Source of the DNA: Globodera rostochiensis
Lineage: Eukaryota; Nematoda; Chromadorea; Rhabditida; Heteroderidae
DNA length: 64,000 bases
Reading direction: 5' to 3'
NCBI GenBank assembly: GCA_018350325.1
Contig: JAEVLN010000002.1
Coordinates: forward strand, 936,162-1,000,161
Below the pieces are notes generated by a model. It was not told the origin of the DNA. It saw nothing but the letters and a program-made list of their open reading frames with translations, and ran no database searches. Shown here in pieces: positions 43,190 to 55,560 of the stretch (position 1 is the first letter of the stretch; every line of letters starts with the position of its first letter). Both the position numbers and the translations under genes were made by a program.

Positions 43190-43701
43190 CCCCGGAATTA
43201 AGCCTTTTCCACGCTTCCACGTGAGTGGAGGAGATTAAGAAATGGTATTTTGGTAAACAATTTGTCAAAAGTGAATATTTTAAAATTCACTTTGAAAATT
43301 TCCGTTTTTCCAATGTTTTGGTCTTTCCGTTTTATTTATTTTTGCTAAATAAGTAAATGTTTCCGTTTAAATAGTTATTGTGATTATACGAATTAAAACA
43401 AAAGTTTAAATAAAAAGTAGGATTGTGTCGCGAAATAAAATGACAGGTTTCAATAAACTTTTAACAATTATTACCTGAAATAAGGTATCTAAATACTGTG
43501 AACATCTTTATAAAGATTAAAAGTTGGGTTCAGCTACTGCCTAAATAAATACAATATAAAGAAATAAATAAAAGTAGGGAACGTAATCTAATAGTACAAT
43601 AAACTACAGTGGAGTGTGTAGGACTACAGTAACTACTATGTACTACCAAGACTATATCGATTGAAGAAGCAATGTTTGATCGGCAATTCGGGTCGGTGTT
43701 C
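43190..43701. other. AT-rich intergenic DNA, nothing coding
   Basis: No exon, RNA gene or repeat family that I can support. Confidence 0.4.
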
Positions 43702-43907
43702 TCAGCTCTGTCTGCTAAGGCGCGGCAGCGCGGATGGCTTTTTTGTTGTGGCACCAGTGGCAGGCTCAGACGGCTGACAGTTCCGGGCGCAACGCGCGGC
43801 GTCGCAGCCGGACTTGCTGGGCACTTTTATTGTCTGCCCGACGGGCGCTGACAGTACGCCTCGCAGCGCGGCAGCCACCGAGCGACGCTTGCGCCCGCCG
43901 CCGCCAC
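43702..43907 (-). CDS. Candidate exon of a small Cys-motif protein
   Basis: A GC-rich island stands out in AT-rich DNA. It starts after a good acceptor (TTTTGTCAG on the minus strand, exon from 43907). One frame reads GGGRKRRSVAAALRGVLSAP, then KSGCDAARCARNCQPSEPA, and stops at 43702. The KRR site and the CxxxxCxxxC cluster would suit a processed or secreted peptide. The two other frames are also open for a while, so the frame is not certain. No upstream exon with a start or signal peptide was found. Confidence 0.3.
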
Positions 43908-44058
43908 CTGACAAAATGTGATGGGTTCCATTCCGAAATGGTCTCCTGATCTGATCCCGATCGGAATTGATCATTTAGGACGCACGGGAGTTTGGGATTT
44001 AATTCCTTTTGAAAGCCCATTGGTCAAAATAAGAAAACTGAAAGAAAAAATAAAGATT

Positions 44059-44481
44059 TTAATTCAAAAGCCTACCACAGCAACCGCAACCGCAGCATCC
44101 GCAACCGCAGCACGGTTTACAACCTGAAATTGAGGAAATGTTTTTTCGTTTTAAATTTTTTATTCAACTTACAGCAACATGGCACTTGACAGATTTTGTG
44201 AAGTGCTGGAGGCGGTTGGATGATGATGGGAGGCTGGGGACAACAGCTGAAATTATAAACATATTTTGCATAAAAAAATATTTTATGTTTTTTATGCACA
44301 TACAAATAAAATTATTCTTCTACTTACCAGCATTTACAACAGCAAGGGCAACAGCAACAACTGAATAAATGTTTTTTTAATTTATTGAAATTAAACAATT
44401 TTAGAACTTTGCATCTGCCACTTTTTCGGTATTATAGTTGATCAGGACAAGCGCCAACGTGATGATTATTTTGAATAACAT
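44059..44481 (-). CDS. Small secreted, extremely cysteine-rich protein
   Basis: The minus-strand exons are 44481-44408, 44360-44328, 44246-44173 and 44123-44059. They give 246 bp and 81 residues, and the phases close. The first donor (AA|GTTCTA) is weak; the others are GTAAGT-like, with TTTCAG or ATTCAG acceptors. Residues 1-24 are a signal peptide (MLFKIIITLALVLINYNTEK then VADA). The remaining 57 residues contain 24 Cys: a CCCC-P-CCC-K-CCCC block, a Pro-rich linker with ALHKICQVP, then CC and CGC motifs with Gly. I know no named family for it. The composition recalls metallothionein-like or structural Cys-rich secreted proteins, and some parasite-secreted proteins. Metal binding and disulfide cross-linking are both guesses. 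Confidence 0.65.
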
Positions 44482-45639
44482 ACTTCTTCACTTTCTAGTA
44501 ATTTTTATTTATTAAATTTATATGTATAAAAATACAAATCGATTAAATGGGATTTTATTCTGTTATTGATATACGATCATATAACAGGAGTAAATCAAAC
44601 CAGAACTGTTCGAATTAATAAATGAATGTTTTCAGCTTTATTGAGATCAAGAAATTTTTTAATTTAAAATCGGCATGGTTAGCTCGATCAATTAAAAGTA
44701 AATTGATGTTTAAAACTTTTGAGAATTGTGTGATTCTTGACTCCAAATATCGCAATATTTATACATATTTTTAAAAGACAAAAAGCTCTTCATTTCTTTG
44801 TACAACACAATGATCATTGTCCACACATTCGCCAACTTTCCATAAATATGCTCAAAAAATGGCGCCAAAGCGATTCCTAATTAGAAAAGAGCGTTTTTGT
44901 TTGTCCACTTGCAACAAAGATTGGGGGAAGTAAAGTGAACGAGTCCGCGCACTCGACAAATATGGACAAACAAATTACCTACCTTATTATAAAGATGATG
45001 AGAAAACGATGAAAACTCCATAAATTAGAATATTTAAAATGCTTGTAAAAGTTTTTTATTTATTATATTTAAAATGCTTGTAAAAGTTTTTTATTTATGA
45101 GTCCGTCAAACTTCAATTGATTTCCTGGCCATCACCTCTTTTGTCTGACAGATCAATTTGTTGTTCGTCAGTCCATGAAAATTTTGTGGCTAATTCATTT
45201 GTTAAAATTACAAAAATTATATTTTAAATTGAAAAATACTGATTAGAAATCAATGTACATATAAACTTAAATGTCAAAGAAGCCATATTTCATGCGTAAT
45301 AATAATAAAAATCTGATATCAGCCTTATAAATATTAGATTTAAAAAATAAATTACATTCATAGTAAGGGATAGGGTACCACCGGTCTCGGTTAACCGGGT
45401 TTTCAGTGACCCGGTTTTCGTAACCAGTTTAGAACATATGACCGGTTAACCGACCGGTTTTTTTCGGTTTATGATCAGTGTCTTCCTATTCCAACTTTTT
45501 TGGCTCTGTTCAGTTCTCAAAAACGTTTTGTAAATATTTTTCATTAATGCACCGAGACTCGAGACCGAGAAATGACCAAAACTCGAGATCTTGACCCAAA
45601 TAACCGAAAAATTTCTTGTGCACTAGAATTTGTTATTTG
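44482..45639. other. AT-rich intergenic DNA with a 35-bp tandem duplication
   Basis: No gene is seen. ATTTAAAATGCTTGTAAAAG and its flanks occur twice in tandem (45,031-45,062 and 45,066-45,097). A GGTTAACCGG-type word cluster at 45,372-45,480 starts like a hAT-like element (TAGGGTACCACCGGTC), but no second end was found. Confidence 0.5.
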
Positions 45640-47372
45640 ATGGTCTGAAAATCCAAAGTGTACCAGTGCCTTTCCGGAAAGTCAGGAGGGACAGAATTAG
45701 TTTTCCGGAAAGCAATATGAACCAGAATTTCTTATTTGATGTCCCTGAAATCCAGAATGCACCAGACTTTGTTGTTCCGGAAAACCATCTGAACCAGAAT
45801 TAGGTTTTCCGAAAAGAAGAACAAGAATTTGTTATTTGATGTTTTGGAAATCCAGCTGCACCAGAATTTTAGACCAGAATTAGGTTTTCTGGAAATCCAA
45901 TATGCACCATTTGGCTTTCCGGAAAGCCAGTATAAACCAGAATTAGGTTTTCTGGAAATCCAATATGCACCATTTGGCTTTCCGGAAAGCCAGTATAGAC
46001 CAGAATTAGGTTTTCTGGAAATCCAATATGCACCATTTGGCTTTCCGGAAAGCCAGTATAGACCAGAATTAGGTTTTCTGGAAATCCAATATGCACCATT
46101 TGGCTTTCCGGAAAGCCAGTATAGACCAGAATTTTCAGGAAATCCAATATGCACCATTTGGCTTTCCGGAAAGCCAGTATAGACCAGAATTAGGTTTTCT
46201 GGAAATCCAATATGCACCCATTGGCTTTCCGGAAAGCCAGTATAGACCAGAATTAGTTTTCCTGGAAAATATGCACCATTTGGCTTTCCGGAAAGCCAGT
46301 ATAGACCAGAATTTCAGGAAATCCAATATGCACCATTTGGCTTTCCGGAAAGCCAGTATAGACCAGAATTAGGTTTTCTGGAAAATATGCCCATTTGGCT
46401 TTCCGGAAAGCCAAGTATAGACCAGAATTTTCAGGAAATCCAATATGCACCATTTGGCTTTCCGGAAAGCCAGTATAGACCAGAATTTTCAGGAAATCCA
46501 ATATGCACCATTGGCTTTCCGGAAAGCCAGTATAGACCAGAATTTTCAGGAAATCCAATATGCACCATTTGGCTTTCCGGAAAGCCAGTATAGACCAGAA
46601 TTTTCAGGAAATCCAATATGCACCATTTGGCTTTCCGGAAAGCCAGTATAGACCAGAATTTTCAGGAAATCCAATATGCACCATTTGGCTTTCCGGAAAG
46701 TCAGTATAGACCAGAATTAGGTTTTCTGGAAATCCAATATGCACCATTTGGCTTTCCGGAAAGCCAGTATAGACCAGAATTAGGTTTTCTGGAAATCCAA
46801 TATGCACCATTTGGCTTTCCGGAAAGCCAGTATAGACCAGAATTAGGTTTTCTGGAAATCCAATATGCACCATTTGGCTTTCCGGAAAGCCAGTATAGAC
46901 CAGAATTTTCAGGAAATCCAATATGCACCATTTGGCTTTCCGGAAAGCCAGTATAGACCAGAATTAGGTTTTCTGGAAATCCAATATGCACCATTTGGCT
47001 TTCCGGAAAGCCAGTATAGACCAGAATTAGGTTTTCTGGAAAATATGCACCATTTGGCTTTCCGGAAAGCCAGTATAGACCAGAATTTTCAGGAAATCCA
47101 ATATGCACCATTTGGCTTTCCGGAAAGCCAGTATAGACCAGAATTTTCAGGAAATCCAATATGCACCATTTGGCTTTCCGGAAAGCCAGTATAGACCAGA
47201 ATTTTCAGGAAATCCAATATGCACCATTTGGCTTTCCGGAAAGTCAGTATAGACCAGAATTAGGTTTTCTGGAAATCCAATATGCACCATTTGGCTTTCC
47301 GGAAAGCCAGTATAGACCAGAATTAGGTTTTCTGGAAATCCAATATGCACCATTTGGCTTTCCGGAAAGTAC
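45640..47372. repeat. 58/63-bp satellite array with an 18-bp palindrome in each unit
   Basis: About 25 homogeneous units (45,866-47,371) follow a diverged edge (45,640-45,865). Two unit types alternate. A 63-bp type has GAATTAGGTTTTCTGG. A 58-bp type has GAATTTTCAGG in the same place. Both share CCAATATGCACCAT and the perfect palindrome TGGCTTTCCGGAAAGCCA. Long open frames on both strands (up to 161 codons) arise from the repeat because the 63-bp unit is a multiple of three without stops. There is no start context or splice evidence that they are genes. Confidence 0.97.
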
Positions 47373-50060
47373 GTGTGGCTAACAATGATTATGAAGTACT
47401 TAATATTTTAAAATTCAAATAAATTCAATATTTAAGATAGCTTACAACAAAAATGTTAACGTTATTTTAATAATAATAAGTAAACCACAAAAAAATTCTT
47501 ATATTGTTGATATTATTGGTTCATAAAAATGAGATGTTAATGTTGGCATAGAAATAAATCTATACATTATATTAAATAATAATTTTTTTCTATTCTGGAA
47601 ATTTTTAAATTTATTAGCAGTTCAACAAAGCTTTATGAGGAAGTTTGTGCAGTTTTTGTTTAAATGCATGTTTTAACAAAGTTCGACCCCATCGAAGCTA
47701 TTTGTTTTCTTTACATAATTAACACTAATGAACATTTAGTTTAGCGTTAATCTGCGACAAGTTGCCTCGCTTTCTTTGACAAGGCTGTCGAGATCGTCGA
47801 TTTTTGCATTTGAACAATAAACAAAAAAAATTTAATGAACTGAGAACTTTTTATTGAAATTAATTTTTTTGTTTAAACATATTTCTGACTTGATACGAAT
47901 TTTTTCTAATAATGTTATAAATTATTGTTTAAAATTAAATCTATAGTATTGCTAAAGGTTTGGTTTTTATTAATGAAGGAGTTTTCTGTCATATTTTTAA
48001 AAATAATTATTTGATTTAACAGTTTATTAAAATGACAGCAATATTCCATCGAGTCATGAACTTTTGATTTGTATATGTTAAATAAAATCTCAAAAAATTT
48101 TAAGCAAAATATATGATATTTAAGTAATTTCTAAGCAATTACATGTTAATCCCTTTGATTATTCCAAAACCGTTTCACTAAACGCCTCATTTTTAAGACG
48201 TATTGGGTGTTATTTTAAATGCAGCCAATTTAAACATAATATTTTAAGTTTAAAATGGTTTAATTTTCTTTGAAAAGCAAAATCTCATCTCAGCAAAATC
48301 GGCTAATTTTAATTGAATTTTGATTTATTTTCTTTTAAATATGATCAAATATTTTGTAATTCCAAATATAATTTTTAGTTTACATATGAACGATTCGTAT
48401 CATTTAAGATATTTTATGTAGAAATTTTTGTGTGTGTTATTCAAAGTAATTTATTTAGCCGTGAGCATACGGTTTAAATTATTATAAAAAATTTAATAAT
48501 GATTTTTGCTCTTGGCTGTTAAATTTTTATAAAAAAAAAACATTTGCCTTGACTTGAAAAATTTCAATAATATTTCATAACGATGATTTTTTTAAAAAAA
48601 CTCTTAGAATTTTGAACATTTTTTTCAAAAATCAGAGTGAAATTATTATTATTTTTTACCTTTTTTATTTTACTATTCAGTTAAATTATTTCATGGTAAA
48701 TTGCGCAAATATGCGTTTCCAAATGTGGCTTGCACGTCGACATATGCATTAAAATAAATTGATCGTAGTTTAGAAAATTATTATTTTTTTTACCCTGTTT
48801 TTGCAAATTTATTTTTGGGTTCGCATTTGCAAAATCATTTAAATAGATGTAATTTGGTATCAAATAATTTCTTTACCTTTTTATATAATTTATTTCTTTT
48901 TGAAGTAAGAAAAAATTTTTCTTGATAATTATTAAATTGCTTCGAAAAATAATATAAAAAATTTCCATTATTTTACCTTTACTTCTACTTATCTCGTAAC
49001 CATAATTTTAAAAATTATATTTTTTGGAGTTATCTTTGACGTTGATAAACGCGAGGACACGGTTCGAGGTTTCGTACGTCAGAAGATTTTGGCATAATTT
49101 CTTCCATAATATTTATTTATTCTTATAGGTCATAATAGTAGATCATAGAATCTTTATAGTAAATTTTAGGTCATTCAACTAAATAATATTATGATTTCGT
49201 TATTTTATTATACAATGTTTCGGTGATGGTGATCTTTTGAGTTTCAAACCATCAAGCTCCAGTAGAGGCTCTCCAACATTAATAAGAATCCTTTAATCTT
49301 TTTCCATCTTTGGTAAAGATAAGTTTGTAATTGCTTTGTATGATTATAATTTAAATTTTTTATGTGTATTCAAAAATTTTCTATTTAAACATCCAAAGTT
49401 ACAACCTAGGCCTTGAAAAATTGCTTAAATGTTTTTGAAATATTCTTTTTTTAATTCAATTACTTTTTTTAGATATATTTTTATCGGGATTTTATATCTA
49501 ATGAAAAAAAATTTTTATAGATTATTTTTTATATTTAAATGATATATAATTTTAATGGGGTGTATGAAAAAAATTAACTTGTTCCTCTCAAACTTTTTTA
49601 ATTTTATTTATGCAACCGATATTTTAAGTTTATTTTATATTTCTTGATTTAATGCAGCAAAGCACTGGGGCAACAAACATTTAAAAAATTTCCTTTTGAT
49701 TTTGATTCATATTTTCGTAATAACTTTAATTATAATTTAAATTTTTGATTTAAGTAATTAGTTTTGGCCGTTTTTAATAATATAGCTTATTGCAGCAAGT
49801 ATAATATGGTTTTGTACAATGCCCAAAAAAACGATGCTTGAGTAACCCCAGGGTTAATATTGCCTTTCTTCAAATACTCAATAATCATTTGGAAAAGATG
49901 CTTTTTGAATATTAGGTAATGCATATTTTTGATATATTTTGATGATAAAATAAAATTACGGGTTGTTTTGGTTTGTGTATTTCAACAAAACAGCGAGTGA
50001 TTGTTGATTTTTAAATTAGGGACTATTAACAGATAGACAAAATGGTAGCCCCGGGCGAAA
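47373..50060. other. AT-rich DNA, no supported gene
   Basis: Two short readable patches were noted and not promoted: about 47,750-47,815 on the minus strand (IDDLDSLVKESEATCRRL) and 49,030-49,100 on the plus strand (DVDKREDTVRGFVRQKILA). Neither has neighbouring exons. Otherwise nothing is seen. Confidence 0.4.
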
Positions 50061-51319
50061 ATCAACCCCCCCCCCCCGACCCTCGATGCAGTGATCAGTT
50101 TCAAATCCAAGCCAATGGGGATTAATCTTTCGAGAAATCAAAAAGTGACACGCAAAAAGAATGAATGGCCTAATATAGAATTCTTTATTCATAATTTAAT
50201 ATACAATTTAATTGTTTGGATAAATTTAAATTTAAAACAAATCGGGTATTTTGGTTTTGCTTAGTTTTCTGAATTTTCTCCTGTTACAAAAACGCAAGGA
50301 ACTCGCCAGCCACCCATCAAACAGTCTTTTTAAAATTATTTTTTTCTAAAATTAATTTGAAGACTCAATATAACATTTGAATTATTTAATTCCAAAAAGA
50401 TTTCACCCCTTACAAATTAACTTCCCTCTCATTCTTCGTCCTGTGCTGGTCGGTGTTCAATTTCTCGCCCTTCCCAATCGGCACATTTGCATATCGACGG
50501 AGTTGCTCGCCCTGCCGCGGCTTTATCATCATTACCCATTCATTCATTCATTCATGACGCCCCCCCCCCCCCAACACCCACAAAAATGGATGGGAACGGG
50601 CAAATTTCCCCTCCGGCGGCTGAGCAAATAACTGCCAACGGCGTCAATGGTGTGGGCCAAATTGGCGCTGGGTGAGGCGAATTGGCTAATAATGAAGTGG
50701 CGAGAAAGGGTTTCGCCCTTCTTTTATTGTGAAGCCCCAAAACTTTTTAAAATTTTAAACTTTCAAAAAGTTTTTAGAACAAAAGGAGTCTCAAATTGAT
50801 GCCTTTGTAATTGTTTCTATTTTTAAAATATTGTTGGCAATTGGTTACGCTCAAATTTAATTCAAAAATAATTGAACCGAATTTTATGAATATTTATTTG
50901 AACACAAAACCAAAAATAAATAAAGCCCCTCAATTCCACTGCGAATATTTCACACATTTTCGTTGGATTAGAAATTTCCGCTTAAATAAATGTCACTTAA
51001 ATCCAATAAATGCAATAAAGCGGATAAAGCGGCAGCCTCTCAAGTCACAATCTGTTCCTTTTTCATTTATCCAAAAAAAGAATTCGACGTATCCCTTAAT
51101 CACATCATTTTCACTTCTTTAAAGAGGGGGGGGGGGAATATCAAATGTTTTTTTAGTCTCTCAACTTTGCCGGCTGGCAGCCTACTTCATCGCACAACAC
51201 AAACAGCCTCAATCCAATTGTCACACATTTTAGTGAAATATTTTTGGGCCATAAACACTGCAAAATGCCCGCTTTATGTTTCGAGTGCTTTGCAAATTCA
51301 AAATCCTTTTCCCTTCAGA

Positions 51320-51455
51320 TATCCCCCCCCCCCCCGGGGGGTCGTCGTCCCAATCGAATCTCCTAATCTCTTCCACACCTCCCCCCCCCCTCTTCCCCGG
51401 GGGGTCGTCGTCCCAATCGAATCTCCTAATCTCTTCCACACCTCCCCCCCCCGCT
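51320..51455 (+). repeat. Two-copy tandem repeat with poly-C
   Basis: GGGGGGTCGTCGTCCCAATC and the following CTCCTAATCTCTTCCACACC occur twice in tandem (from about 51,336 and 51,400). Each copy is bordered by C runs. A partial third GGGGTCGTCGTTCTC lies at 51,492. Confidence 0.85.
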
Positions 51456-54400
51456 CCTCTTCACCCTCCCGTCTTCGTCTTCCGCTCCCCCCGGGGGTCG
51501 TCGTTCTCAAATTTCAAATATTCGCCCGCCTCCCCCCCCCCCAAATAATCTTTTACCTTTTGTCTTCCTTCCCAACGGCCTGCCATCAACTGTCCGTCCC
51601 TCTTCTTCTTCCCTCTCATTTTCGCTTTGTTTCAAGTTTCAACCTTTTGAATGTAATTTTTTACTTTAATCTTATCACACTCACTCACTCCATTTCAAAT
51701 GCATTTATTATTTGTTATGGAATTGATAAATTAATTAAATTTCAAAATATTATGTTATGCACATCATTCGCATAATTCACAGGATTTTTTTTTTAATATT
51801 TTCATTACTTTTGAAATTTGTTTTATACAATTTGCTAATCAAAATGCTATTATTATTATATTATTGTTTTTGTTCTTTTGCCCATGGACCATCAAATTTT
51901 ATAGCACTCGAGGGGATGATATTGTTTGTTGGCATTTGGATTGATGATGAGGGAGATAAGGATGGATGAATTGGTGCCATTACCATCACATCCCATCCAT
52001 TCATCGAATGCTTTTTCGTCCTTAACATCCCAAATTGGGGCCGGCTTCATTCGGCCGGCATCGTGGCAAATGACAAAATGTGAGGGGCAGGAAGTAATGA
52101 ACTTAAATGAGGAATTTGGATGGACCTCCGTGCCTTTAAATTGACTTTAACCCCACCATCTCTGTTTAGTCCCCTATTTTATTTTGATTTTCATATTATT
52201 TTTAATTCTAAATCATTAACAATCAAATTTAAAAATGTTCTTTCAAAAGTTAACGGGCACCCTTTGTTTATTTATTTTCAAAATTGATCATATTTTTCGT
52301 GCCCTTTGCGATGCTTTCCCTTTCCCAACAACCGATGGATGGCCATTCATTTCATAGACTCGACCTCTACCAGTAAAAGCAGAGGGCACACCGTTTAATG
52401 AATGATAAAGTTATGAAAAAGAATTTGGGGGGGGGGGGAGGGGACGACGCCGGGGGGGGGGAAGAACAAACACTTGCCGAGGCATCCGCCAAGACGGCTG
52501 TTCTCCCCCCCCCCCCCCACCTACCCGTCTCCCGCCCATCCCCGCCCCCCGTCATTCCAATTGTTCACACACACACAAATCCCGAATCCGAAAATTCCGG
52601 AGTCCGTCCCCCCCCCACCCTCGGGCCTCTTTCATTCATTTTGGTGAAATGTCGGAAGGCAGAAGAGTTGCTCTGCTTCTCTTCTCCCTCATCCTTTTTG
52701 ATGATGATCGGGCGAAGAGAGAAGCGATGATCGGATAATCCGTTGAGCAAATCAACACGCGTCCCCCCCCCTACTTCCAATCGTCTCCCACTGTCCCCGC
52801 TCAATATGTGGCCCCCAGCGACCCCATTGACGCCCGAATACCTCTCTCATTCATCCGCCGTTCTTCAATCCATCATCAATCAAATCGTTGGATCGACACC
52901 TTCCATCTTTTAGTCCCCCCGTCACAGCTACCGATCGGAAACAACATTTTGCCAAGACACAGACTCGAATTCCATTCCGTCTCGAAATACAAATTTTTAA
53001 CAAATAAAAATACAATTTTTAACAAAACAAAAAATCCCGGCTAAAGTTTTTCACCTTTTTGGTTAAAAAACAAGAAACAATCGAGATCGAGCAGTTTGGG
53101 TGTGTTCCGTCCCATACTGCTTGGTCTTTTGTTTTGTTTATATTCCGAGTTCCAGTGGCGCTTTGCCTCCCTAATTTAACTCGCATTTCTGGCCAATTCT
53201 ACGCAAAACGGCAAAAAAAAAGAAGTGAATAATGTGTTGTCGTCCCCCCCCATGCATTCTGTTGTTCCCTTCCCCCCCCCCACCTAAAAGTGTGCCACGA
53301 TTGGCAATTTCATTGCCGCGTCCTGCTGGGAAAACTTTTATGGCACCCCGCATTTAGGCATCAGCCGCGAGAAAGAAATTGCAGGGCTCCCGGCGTGGGA
53401 AGAATTGGATGGGGCGGGGGGGGGGAAGCTCTGATGAAAAGCATCCGAATTGGCATTTCCGCATTTTCTGACGCCCATTTTCCGATTGATGTTGCCTTCC
53501 TTCACACTATTCCCGATGCCCCCCCCGCCTATTACCCCCCCCCCCCCTCCCCACCCGTCCCCCCCCCCCCCCCCCCTCCCCACCCGTTTTACGACAACGG
53601 CACGGCACATTTGTCGGGAGGATGGAGGGAATAAATAAAAGTGTGAGGACGAGGATGAATCAAATTATAAACGTCGCCCCGTCCCAAAAAGTGGAGAACG
53701 GAATTGAAGCCCTTCGCCCTCGGCACTAAGCCCGTGAATTGCACCCCCGGGACTTAAATCTATTTGAAATTGCTTTTTATATGACTTGATAATATCACAG
53801 GACCTTTAGAAAGGCATCCGGTTTGATTAAAAAAAATAGGGCAACAGAATTATAGAGACAATTAAAAGCGATTAAATGCTTAAAAAATCCTTTTCTTCAT
53901 CCATTCACCAAATTGTGTGAAAATGGGGACAATTTTTAGTTGGCAAAAATGAAAAATGTTGCTGCTGTTAAATTAAACCTTTTAATGTATTTCCTAAAGT
54001 GGCAATAATGAATGAATTCAACTTTTCAAAAATTTAAATAATTAAATCCATTTTATTTAAAACAAAACTATTCAAAAACAATTTCTTAGCCGGCGGCGGC
54101 TGTTTGTTGGTCATTCGGCAAATTCTCTATTTTTGTGCAGCGCACGGCAAAATGTGTACGCATAGGGCAAAAGTAGGCCCTATTTATATCAGACCGAAAC
54201 ACAAATCCGTTGGCCCATTTATTCGTCCTGTCGAGAGTGCCTCCAAAATATGCTTCTTCCTCACGCGAGCAATTACCCCCCCCCCCCCCCGGGGGGACGG
54301 GGAAAAGCCAGCAAAAGTTGGGTGGACTTTTTCACTCTTCCCCGGCCCCCTCCTCTTGTTTTGTCCTGTCCAAAAAAAGGTTGTTTGGTGAAGAAAGATT

Positions 54401-55436
54401 TGGAGACCATTTTTTGTTCGTTCACGTTTCTCCAACTGATGCAAAAAATCTCATTTTTTTTTCTTTCAGATGACAAATTTTGCTCATTTTCCCCCAAATA
54501 TAAACTCTGTCTGATAACGATTTATTTTTTTGTTTTTTTTTGAATTCGAAACATTTCTTCCATTCCTTAACTTTTTTTTATCCGATGCTTTCATCTGATT
54601 TTGCATAAATCAACACAATTTTAATGACATCATTGTGGCCCCTTTCAACCTCCGACCGCTTTCATCCCTCCCCAAACAGGCGTCGTCCATTCGTCCGTTC
54701 GTTTCCATCCGAACCACCGATTCTTCCGCCAAATGTGCCAATGCCAATGCCATTCATCCTCTCCTCCTCCTTCGTTCTCTTCTGATTCCATTTTCTTGCC
54801 ATACATTCTTCCTTCTTTTTCCATTTATTCTCTCGTCCCTCCGAATCCATTCATTCACAGTTCAATGCCCTAAGTCCCCCCCCCCCACTCCACTCCACCA
54901 GCAGAATGTAATAAGAAGGTCGGCGGCATCTGTCTCCAATACCCTCCGGCGCCGTCACAAAAAGTGTCCACTTTTTGTTCCTGTCGGCTTCAACGAATAA
55001 TGCCGATGTGTCCGTCCTCGGTGCCCGCAAATTCTGGCACAAATCCCATGGCGCTTCTAATTAATCGTGTCCCCTCCCCTCCCGCCATTTGCCCACCCAC
55101 CCCCGAAAAAAACGCATCCCCCCGCCGGCAATTTAGAAAATACGAAATTTTCTATGGCAAATAATTATTTTGCCCCCCCCCCCTCTACCGGACGTTTTCA
55201 TTTATTTCCGTTCCGGAACAAAGGCGGTTTGGCACAGCGGGGGGAGAAAGTCGGGTCGGTCACAACAACAATTGTTGTAATGTGGCGGCGAATGTTGGCA
55301 CTTTCCGTTTGCTTTTATTGTTCCCGTGTAAATTTTAAAAAATCATTTTTTAGTTGTATTACTGTAGCTTATTCATTGTGAACAGTTCGAAAAGCTCAAA
55401 TTTACCGTTTTACACAAAAAAATTCAGTCCCGTACT

Positions 55437-55560
55437 GAAGCTAAGATTAAGCCTAGCTTAGGCTTATGCTAAACTCAAGCTTAGGCTCAAGCCTAGACGT
55501 AAGCAAGCCTAAGCCTAGGCTTAGCTTAGACCTAGCTTAGGCTTAACATAAGACGTCAAG
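55437..55560. repeat. Palindromic repeat of AAGCCTAGGCTTAG words
   Basis: About 120 bp are built from AGCTTAGGCTTA and AAGCCTAGGCTTAG in both orientations, including TTAGGC telomere-like hexamers. It is related in wording to 24,540-25,020. The ends are not defined. Confidence 0.6.

Noticed and set aside
45732..47382. Long open frames of up to 161 codons on both strands in the satellite array
   Set aside because: They exist because the repeat unit lacks stops and is often a multiple of three. They occur on both strands and have no start, splice or domain support.
49030..49100. Coding-like patch DVDKREDTVRGFVRQKILA
   Set aside because: No start, no acceptor and no neighbouring exon. Too short to support a gene.
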